Origin: JBAWVR01 sp037147155
GTDB taxonomy: Bacteria; Patescibacteriota; Minisyncoccia; Phycocordibacterales; GWA1-40-21
DNA length: 19,274 nt
Reading direction: 5' to 3'
Assembly (NCBI GenBank): GCA_037147155.1
Contig: JBAWVR010000011.1
Span: 1-19,274 of the forward strand
The notes beneath the pieces were generated by a model. It worked only from the letters and a program-made list of their open reading frames with translations. It searched no databases and was not told the DNA's origin. The position numbers and the translations under genes were made by a program. Numbering within the stretch: the first letter of the stretch is position 1; every line of letters starts with the position of its first letter. This document shows, piece by piece, positions 14,503-19,274 of this stretch.

Positions 14503-14517
14503 AGTCATTGTCAATGA
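14503..14517. other. 15-bp palindrome between stop and terminator
   Basis: GTCATTG-T-CAATGAC is a perfect inverted repeat with one central base, located just before the terminator stem of the 14117 gene. It could be a protein-binding site or part of the 3' end structure. Confidence 0.4.
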
Positions 14518-14518
14518 C

Positions 14519-14546
14519 GCCACCCTATAAAACGGGTGGCTTTCTT
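14519..14546 (+). terminator. Intrinsic terminator of the 14117 gene
   Basis: GCCACCC (14519-14525), 8-nt loop, GGGTGGC (14534-14540), then TTTCTT. Confidence 0.8.
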
Positions 14547-14591
14547 ATAAAATGGCTCAAAATAAGCCCAGACCAAGGACCGACCTTGGTT

Positions 14592-14621
14592 TTGTAAAAT
14601 AGGAAACCTGTGTGGTATAAT
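14592..14621 (+). promoter_or_regulatory. Promoter of the META-domain gene
   Basis: TTGTAA (14592-14597), 18-bp spacer, TGG plus perfect TATAAT (14616-14621), an extended -10. Predicted start near 14628 is 2 nt before the ATG at 14630, so this would be a leaderless mRNA. Confidence 0.65.
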
Positions 14622-14629
14622 GTGCATAT

Positions 14630-15565
14630 ATGAACAAAAAAACTTTAGCGATTTTTATTGCCTTGCTAGTTATATTAGTGGGCATTATTGTTTGGCCAAG
14701 TAATAAGAATAAAAACTCAGATACAGCAATGATTGGAGCAGTGGATCCAATGAATGCCACCTACACTATCGGTGATGAAAAATACACCATGGTCAATGGA
14801 AAAGTGGAAAAAGACATTGTGCCTGGTTCGGCTAGTAAAAATATCGTCAGAATATTTGGCACTCCAACGATAGGTGACTTGAATGGAGATGGTACGAATG
14901 ATGCTGCAATGTTCTTGCAACAGACAACTGGTGGAACTGGAATTTTTTACTACGTAGCTTTAGCGATAAATAAAGACGGTAAATATTTTGGTACAAACGC
15001 AGTATTTTTGGGTGACCGCATTGCACCACAGACGGTAGATATTTTGGATGGAAAAGCTGTAGCCAATTTTGCTATAAGAAAAGAAGGCGAACCAATGGTT
15101 GCCCAACCAAGTCTCGGAAAGAGTATTTGGATTAAGTTGACTGATCAAACAATGAAAATAGAAGGGTATGAAAAACCCTCAGCTGTAGCTAATGAAATAG
15201 CGACTACTACCAATGCTTCTTCTATAACAATAAAAGACTTGGAAAAGAAAATGTGGGTTTGGCAAGACACTACTTACAATAACGATACCAAGATTGTGCC
15301 AAAGAAACCGGCCTTTATAGTTGTCTTTACCAAGGGTAGTAACGTAGCAATCAGAACCGATTGTAATGCGATTACCGGTGGTTATTCTTTGTCGGGTAAT
15401 AAAATTACATTTTCCAAACTGGCTTCTACTATGATGTTTTGTGAAGGATCGCAAGAAGGTGATTTTATGAAAGGTTTGAATGAAGTTTCTAGTGTGATGT
15501 TTGATAAAAGCGGGGAATTGATTATGGAGTTGAAGAATGACTCCGGGGCGATGAGATTTAAGTAA
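14630..15565 (+). CDS. Membrane-anchored protein with C-terminal META/HslJ domain
   Basis: 311 aa. Residues 4-22 are one hydrophobic segment after MNKK, an uncleaved anchor or signal peptide (no lipobox Cys seen), so the rest is probably outside the membrane. Residues 40-180 include GDLNGDGTNDAAMF (82-95), a DxNxDGxxD calcium-loop-like motif of the kind found in FG-GAP/EF-hand-like repeats. Residues ~200-311 match the META (DUF306/HslJ) family: MWVWQDT, a conserved DCN (244-246) followed by GGY, and TMMFC (267-271). META domains occur in heat-inducible or envelope-stress proteins such as E. coli HslJ; the exact role here is unknown. It is a single-gene unit with its own promoter and terminator. 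Confidence 0.85.
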   Translation: MNKKTLAIFIALLVILVGIIVWPSNKNKNSDTAMIGAVDPMNATYTIGDEKYTMVNGKVEKDIVPGSASKNIVRIFGTPTIGDLNGDGTNDAAMFLQQTTGGTGIFYYVALAINKDGKYFGTNAVFLGDRIAPQTVDILDGKAVANFAIRKEGEPMVAQPSLGKSIWIKLTDQTMKIEGYEKPSAVANEIATTTNASSITIKDLEKKMWVWQDTTYNNDTKIVPKKPAFIVVFTKGSNVAIRTDCNAITGGYSLSGNKITFSKLASTMMFCEGSQEGDFMKGLNEVSSVMFDKSGELIMELKNDSGAMRFK

Positions 15566-15586
15566 TCAAGATGTAGATTTTCAAGC

Positions 15587-15616
15587 AAAACACACTCAAA
15601 AATGAGTGTGTTTTTT
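15587..15616 (+). terminator. Intrinsic terminator of the META-domain gene
   Basis: AAAACACACTCA (15587-15598), AAAA loop, TGAGTGTGTTTT (15603-15614) and further T residues: a perfect 12-bp stem with a U-tract. Confidence 0.85.
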
Positions 15617-15677
15617 GTTTTTACAAAAATATTTTCAAAAATCTTAAAAAAAATTCATCGTCGCAATTTTCTTTTTC

Positions 15678-15722
15678 CAATCGCCGGAAAAGCCTTTTAT
15701 TAAAAGGCTTTTTCGGCGATTG
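15678..15722. repeat. 21-bp inverted repeat upstream of the dcw promoter
   Basis: Arms 15678-15698 and 15702-15722 (starting CAATCGCCG and ending CGGCGATTG) pair along 21 bp with one G-T position and a 3-nt ATT loop. No T tract follows on the plus strand and the minus-strand continuation is A-rich (GGAAAAAGAAAATT), so it is not a standard terminator on either strand. It sits between a very AT-rich stretch (15611-15676) and the DnaA box. Confidence 0.75.
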
Positions 15723-15735
15723 CCTCGTGGTGAGT

Positions 15736-15744
15736 TGTGGATAA
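15736..15744 (-). promoter_or_regulatory. Perfect DnaA box upstream of mraZ
   Basis: TGTGGATAA on the plus strand is the exact complement of the consensus DnaA box TTATCCACA. It lies 6 bp upstream of the mraZ -35 hexamer. Whether DnaA binds here is untested. Confidence 0.55.
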
Positions 15745-15749
15745 CTTTT

Positions 15750-15778
15750 TTGCGAAGTGGGATGAAGTGCTATATAAT
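15750..15778 (+). promoter_or_regulatory. dcw (mraZ) promoter
   Basis: TTGCGA (15750-15755), 17-bp spacer, TATAAT (15773-15778). The start near 15785 gives a ~57-nt leader carrying two of the four MraZ-type boxes. Confidence 0.65.
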
Positions 15779-15801
15779 ATACATTAAGTGGTAGAAAGTG
15801 G
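15755..15801 (+). promoter_or_regulatory. Four MraZ-type boxes around the mraZ promoter
   Basis: AAGTGG/AAGTGC direct repeats start at 15755, 15765, 15786 and 15796, i.e. two pairs, each with exact 10-bp (one helical turn) spacing, one pair on each side of the -10 region. MraZ is known to bind direct repeats with about 10-bp period upstream of its own gene (TGGGN in E. coli, AAAGTG-type in Mollicutes). Autoregulation is therefore likely. Confidence 0.7.
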
Positions 15802-15841
15802 TAAATGTACTTTTTCACAAAATCATCACTTAAAAATTATT

Positions 15842-16276
15842 ATGTTAATCGGCGAATATACTCATACAATTGATGATAAAAAACGCGTTTCTCTACCGGT
15901 GAAATTCCGCAAAGAAATGGGTAAAAAAATTGTAGTCACTCCAGGTTTGGATGGCTGTTTGTTCGCGTTTACATTGAAGCAGTGGGAATTGATTTCTGGA
16001 AAACTTTCTCAGTCATCCATGCTTCAGGCCGACAACCGTAGTTTCAACCGCTTCATGTTTGCTGGAGCTGTAGAAATTGATGTTGACTCTATCGGTCGTA
16101 TTTTGCTCCCAGACTTTTTGACCACTCGCGCCAATTTGAAAACTTCTGTGGCGATTATTGGCGTCCAAGACCGTGTCGAAATCTGGAATGAAACCGCTTG
16201 GTCTGCTTACAAGAAAGTAGTTGAGAAACAGGCTGACAGCTTGGCTGAAAAGCTTGGTAATGTCGGAATCTTATAA
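15842..16276 (+). CDS. mraZ: MraZ, transcriptional regulator of the dcw cluster
   Basis: 144 aa from ATG 15842. An upstream in-frame GTG at 15788 would add 18 residues unlike the family and lies inside the MraZ-type boxes, so it is rejected. MraZ is an AbrB-fold DNA-binding protein that forms a ring and controls the division cluster. The start LIGEYTHTIDDKKRVSLPVK is the family hallmark (usual GEYxHTIDxKGRLxIP). The second AbrB-like repeat is near 74-120, with GAVEIDVDSIGRILLPDFL. It is first in the dcw cluster and ends 4 nt before rsmH. It has no SD (aaaaattattATG). Confidence 0.95.
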   Translation: MLIGEYTHTIDDKKRVSLPVKFRKEMGKKIVVTPGLDGCLFAFTLKQWELISGKLSQSSMLQADNRSFNRFMFAGAVEIDVDSIGRILLPDFLTTRANLKTSVAIIGVQDRVEIWNETAWSAYKKVVEKQADSLAEKLGNVGIL

Positions 16277-16280
16277 ATAT

Positions 16281-17171
16281 ATGGTCCATACAACAGTTCT
16301 ATTAAACGAAACAGTCGACGGTCTAAACCTCAAGGATGAGGCTGTAGTTTTCGATGGAACTTTGGGTGGCGGTGGTCACTCTGAAAAGATTTGTCAGGAC
16401 TGGAAAGGTTTTGTTAGGGTGGTGGCCACAGATATGGATTTGGACGCAATCAAACGAGCAAGTGAGCGTCTAGCCAAGTGGGCCTGCTTTGTGCCAGTTC
16501 GATCCAATTATCGCTTTGTAAAAAATGTAATTGCTGATCTAAAGATTCCCGCGATTGATGGAATCATCCTCGACCTGGGTTTGAGCTCCAATCAGCTCGA
16601 TGAATCCGGCCGTGGCTTTTCTTTCCGTCGCGAAGAACCACTGTTCATGACCTTTGCGGAGAATACCAAAGACGTTCTGACCGCTGAACAAGTCGTTAAT
16701 GACTGGTCCGAAGAAACTCTCGCTGATATCATCTACGGTTTTGCGGACGAGAGATATGCCAAGCGCATTGCCAGAGTGATTTGTGAAGACCGCGACCTCG
16801 CTCCACTCAAGACTACTGCTGACCTCGTGAACTCCATTGCCAAAGCAGTCCCAGCCACTTACAGACACGGCAAGACTCACTTTGCCACCAAGACCTTTCA
16901 AGCTCTCCGTATGGCGGTCAACGACGAGCTAGGAGCCCTAGAGCAGGGAATACGAGATGGTTTTGAAGCTCTAAAACCAGGCGGTAGAATAGCGATCATT
17001 TCCTTTCACTCTGTCGAAGATCGCGTCGTCAAACAAGAATTTAGAAAGTTGGTCCAAGAGGGAAAAGCCAAACTGATAAATAAAAAACCAATCATTCCGA
17101 CCAAGATCGAAATCAAAGACAATCCTCGCAGTCGCAGTGCCAAATTGAGAATCATTGAAAAGCTAGTCTAA
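16281..17171 (+). CDS. rsmH: 16S rRNA (cytosine-1402-N4)-methyltransferase RsmH
   Basis: 296 aa from ATG 16281, close to the usual 300-315. It uses S-adenosylmethionine to methylate N4 of C1402 in the ribosomal P site. The N-terminus HTTVLLNETVDGL matches the family's HxPVLLxE start. The SAM motif is FDGTLGGGGHS (24-34). Further hallmarks are DGIILDLGLSSNQLDESGRG (93-112), FSFRREEP, TFQALRMAVNDELGALEQG and GGRIAIISFHSVEDR (234-248). The usual PLDMRMD segment is changed to PLFMTFA, a minor deviation. An in-frame upstream ATG (16260) overlaps mraZ and is less likely. Its place after mraZ is the classical dcw order. Confidence 0.95.
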   Translation: MVHTTVLLNETVDGLNLKDEAVVFDGTLGGGGHSEKICQDWKGFVRVVATDMDLDAIKRASERLAKWACFVPVRSNYRFVKNVIADLKIPAIDGIILDLGLSSNQLDESGRGFSFRREEPLFMTFAENTKDVLTAEQVVNDWSEETLADIIYGFADERYAKRIARVICEDRDLAPLKTTADLVNSIAKAVPATYRHGKTHFATKTFQALRMAVNDELGALEQGIRDGFEALKPGGRIAIISFHSVEDRVVKQEFRKLVQEGKAKLINKKPIIPTKIEIKDNPRSRSAKLRIIEKLV

Positions 17172-17223
17172 ATAATTAATAACTCAGTTAGTCCCTTATA
17201 AAAATAATAATTTACAAAACAAA

Positions 17224-17559
17224 ATGAAAACAAATATAATTACTCAAAATATTGAAAGACTTGATAATCACAGTAAGATTATTTTCTGGGGTCTTGTTTC
17301 ATTTTTGGTTTTGTCGATTGTTGTCCGTGTTGTTTTGTTTGGTGCCATGACTCTGAACGGTGTCAATGAAAGTGCACTAAAGTCAAAAATGAGCAAAATG
17401 TCAGTTGATGTCCAAATGTTAGAACATGAATATATTTCTGCTAAGAGTGGAATTACTATGGATTTTGCTATGGCCAAAGGTTTTGTTAGTACTAGCAAAA
17501 CCAATTATATAACTGTGCAACCAAACACTGTTAGTTTGACTTTGAATACCAATAATTAA
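17224..17559 (+). CDS. ftsL: FtsL-like division protein
   Basis: 111 aa. A short basic/polar cytoplasmic part, one membrane segment (about 20-42, IIFWGLVSFLVLSIVVRVVL), then a heptad-like stretch (about 48-78, ESALKSKMSKMSVDVQMLEH) and a polar tail. This is the FtsL/FtsB layout: small bitopic coiled-coil proteins that bridge the divisome and activate FtsW-FtsI. FtsL sequence is poorly conserved, so the call rests on topology, size and position between rsmH and ftsI. The start is A-rich with no SD, 52 nt after rsmH. The downstream ftsI begins 3 nt after its stop. Confidence 0.8.
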   Translation: MKTNIITQNIERLDNHSKIIFWGLVSFLVLSIVVRVVLFGAMTLNGVNESALKSKMSKMSVDVQMLEHEYISAKSGITMDFAMAKGFVSTSKTNYITVQPNTVSLTLNTNN

Positions 17560-17562
17560 ATT

Positions 17563-19248
17563 ATGTTACGTTTTCGGTTAAAATTTGTACTTTTTACTTT
17601 ATTGGCAATAGGCCTGTTTCTTTTTGTTAGACTTTATTATTTACAAATGATTCGTGGTTCTGAATATGCGGAAGTTTCCAAGAACCAAACTCTCGGTAAT
17701 AGCAAGATTTTTGACCGTGGTAATATTTTTTTTCAAAATCAAGACGGCTCCCTATTGTCGGCTGCTACTCTAAAAGACGGATACACTCTAGCTATCAATC
17801 CATCACAAATTATTGATGCTAAAAGCGTGTATGAAAAGTTGATAAAGATTTTAGATTTTAGTTCCGAAGATTTTTTTGCTAAAGCGTCAAAAACTGTCGA
17901 TCCGTATGAAGAGATTCTTCGTCGCCTAGAACCAGATGCCGGCAAGGAGATATTGGCTCAAAACATTCCCGGAGTAGTAGTGAGTAATGAACGCTGGCGT
18001 TATTATCCTGGCAAAAATCTTGCCTCGCACGTGTTGGGTATGGTGGGGGCAGATAATAAAAATCGTGGTTATGGTTTAGAAAAGTATTATGAAGCCAATC
18101 TCAATCATGATAATAAAAATTTATATAAGAATTTTTTTGCAGAAATATTTTCAACAGTAGACAAAGCCACTTCCAACAAAGAAGCATTAGAGGCTGACAT
18201 TGTCACCAGTTTAAATCCCGACCTCCAGGCCTTCTTGGAGCAAGAACTTAATTCTGTTAAAAAACAATATTCAGCCGACACTGTTGGTGGCATAATAATT
18301 AATCCCAAAACCGGGGAAATTTTTGCCATGTCTGGCAAGCCTGATTTTGATCCCAATGACTATGGCAAAGAAGATGTTAGTACCTTTACCAATCCTTTGG
18401 TGAGTAACATGTATGAACTTGGATCAATTATTAAACCCCTGACCATCGCAGCCGGACTTGACGCTGGTGTGATCAAGGCCGATACCACATATATGGATAC
18501 TGGTTGTATGACAATAGACAAAAAAACTTTCTGTGACCATGACAAGAAAGCTCATGGCAAGACGACTATGCAAGAAGTTCTCAATCAATCTCTAAACCTC
18601 GGTGTTGCCTTTGTCACTCAAAAATTGGGCAACCAAAAATTTGCTGACTACTTTATGAATTTTGGTTTGGGTCAACCGACAGGAATTGATTTGCCAAATG
18701 AAGTAGCTGGTAATATTAAGAACTTGAAGTCTACTCGCGATATTGAATACATGACTTCATCTTTTGGACAGGGAATATCTATGACTATTATTCAAGCTGC
18801 TCGAGCTTTGTGTACTTTGGCCAATGGAGGCAGCTTAATCACCCCTCACATAGTCAATAAAATTAATTATGACCTAGGTTTTAGTAAAGATATCAATCCT
18901 GCGCCAAAAACTGGAATCATCAAAAAAGAAACGTCTGAAGAGATCACTCGCATGTTGGTTGAAGCGGTGGACAAGGCACTCCTCGGTGGAAAATATAAAA
19001 ATGAACATTATAGTGTGGCCGCTAAGACTGGTACTGCCCAAATGTTTAATCCAGCTGGTGGTTATTATGATGACCGGTATCTCCACTCTTTCTTTGGCTA
19101 TCTACCTGCCTATGATCCACATTTTCTAATTTTGCTGTTTGCAGTTAATCCCAAGAATGTTAACTTTGCTTCGGACACTCTCACTCAACCATTCATGAAT
19201 TTGACAAAGTTTCTGATTAATTTTTATCAGTTGCCACCCGATCGCTAA
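17563..19248 (+). CDS. ftsI: Division-specific PBP3/FtsI transpeptidase
   Basis: 561 aa class B PBP that crosslinks septal peptidoglycan with FtsW. The membrane anchor is near 7-27 (KFVLFTLLAIGLFLFVRLYY). The N-terminal domain starts with KIFDRGNIFFQ and includes ERWRYYPGKNLASHVLGMVG. The transpeptidase motifs are S288-I-I-K291, S343-L-N345 and K488-T-G, all present. The segment around the nucleophile reads YELGSIIKPLT; most FtsI have GSTFK or GSTxK, but the catalytic Ser and Lys are intact. YMTSSFGQGISMT is the typical FGQG segment. The gene is complete; the cluster (murF/mraY/ftsW side) probably continues past the window. Confidence 0.94.
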   Translation: MLRFRLKFVLFTLLAIGLFLFVRLYYLQMIRGSEYAEVSKNQTLGNSKIFDRGNIFFQNQDGSLLSAATLKDGYTLAINPSQIIDAKSVYEKLIKILDFSSEDFFAKASKTVDPYEEILRRLEPDAGKEILAQNIPGVVVSNERWRYYPGKNLASHVLGMVGADNKNRGYGLEKYYEANLNHDNKNLYKNFFAEIFSTVDKATSNKEALEADIVTSLNPDLQAFLEQELNSVKKQYSADTVGGIIINPKTGEIFAMSGKPDFDPNDYGKEDVSTFTNPLVSNMYELGSIIKPLTIAAGLDAGVIKADTTYMDTGCMTIDKKTFCDHDKKAHGKTTMQEVLNQSLNLGVAFVTQKLGNQKFADYFMNFGLGQPTGIDLPNEVAGNIKNLKSTRDIEYMTSSFGQGISMTIIQAARALCTLANGGSLITPHIVNKINYDLGFSKDINPAPKTGIIKKETSEEITRMLVEAVDKALLGGKYKNEHYSVAAKTGTAQMFNPAGGYYDDRYLHSFFGYLPAYDPHFLILLFAVNPKNVNFASDTLTQPFMNLTKFLINFYQLPPDR

Positions 19249-19256
19249 AATAGCGA
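19242..19256. other. Small hairpin over the ftsI stop codon
   Basis: TCGCTA-AAA-TAGCGA is a 6-bp perfect stem spanning the ftsI stop (19246-19248). No T run follows, so it is not a standard terminator. It may be chance or an mRNA-processing/attenuation structure within the cluster. Confidence 0.3.
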
Positions 19257-19274
19257 AAAGGTGTAATAATAAAA

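Noticed and set aside
15611..15760. Replication origin (AT-rich tract plus DnaA box)
   Set aside because: Only one DnaA box is visible and no dnaA, dnaN or box cluster is nearby, so this is not enough to call oriC.
15788..15841. GTG start extending MraZ by 18 residues
   Set aside because: The extension does not match the MraZ family and would overlap the MraZ-type boxes; ATG 15842 gives the canonical N-terminus.
16221..16280. Upstream start for RsmH overlapping mraZ
   Set aside because: The added residues are the mraZ end read in another frame; ATG 16281 gives the family start HTTVLLNE right after mraZ.

Overview
The window most likely comes from a Patescibacteria/CPR genome, probably a Parcubacteria-type lineage. 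I infer this from moderately AT-rich DNA, compact operons, single-copy housekeeping genes that often lack a Shine-Dalgarno (SD) sequence, a short proline-tRNA ligase carrying a zinc knuckle, an 85-aa MreD, and a PBP2 with a long charged N-terminus. TGA is used as a stop (end of the PBP2 gene), so the genetic code is standard and the Gracilibacteria/Absconditabacteria code is excluded. No taxonomic search could be run.

Layout. 56-1954 (minus): a PriA homologue whose helicase motifs are all eroded while its zinc cysteines remain. 1955-2343: a 389-bp non-coding stretch with a structured repeat array of exact 135-bp period. 2344-4848: an unknown cytosolic protein, ribosome recycling factor (frr) and a site-2 protease (rseP), closed by a strong terminator. 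4948-10063: one operon, proS-mreB-mreC-mreD-mrdA, joining a tRNA ligase to the cell-elongation machinery. 10133-12178: greA-lysS with its own promoter, closed by a cluster of hairpins. 12338-14491: an accessory island of four small unknown genes in two divergent pairs, with SD sites, their own promoters and individual terminators, unlike the housekeeping genes. 14630-15565: a membrane-anchored META-domain protein. 15587-15841: a regulatory region with a terminator, a 21-bp inverted repeat, a consensus DnaA box, a promoter and four MraZ-type boxes. 15842-19248: the start of a division (dcw) cluster, mraZ-rsmH-ftsL-ftsI, which probably continues past the window.

Functionally the window holds the two septum/wall programmes of a rod-shaped cell: elongation (MreBCD with PBP2) and division (MraZ, RsmH, FtsL, PBP3). 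Translation and transcription support genes (frr, proS, lysS, greA) and membrane proteolysis (rseP) sit among them. The most unusual items are the covarying 135-bp repeat array beside priA, the apparent pseudohelicase PriA, and the small-gene island with shared promoter, leader and terminator signatures.
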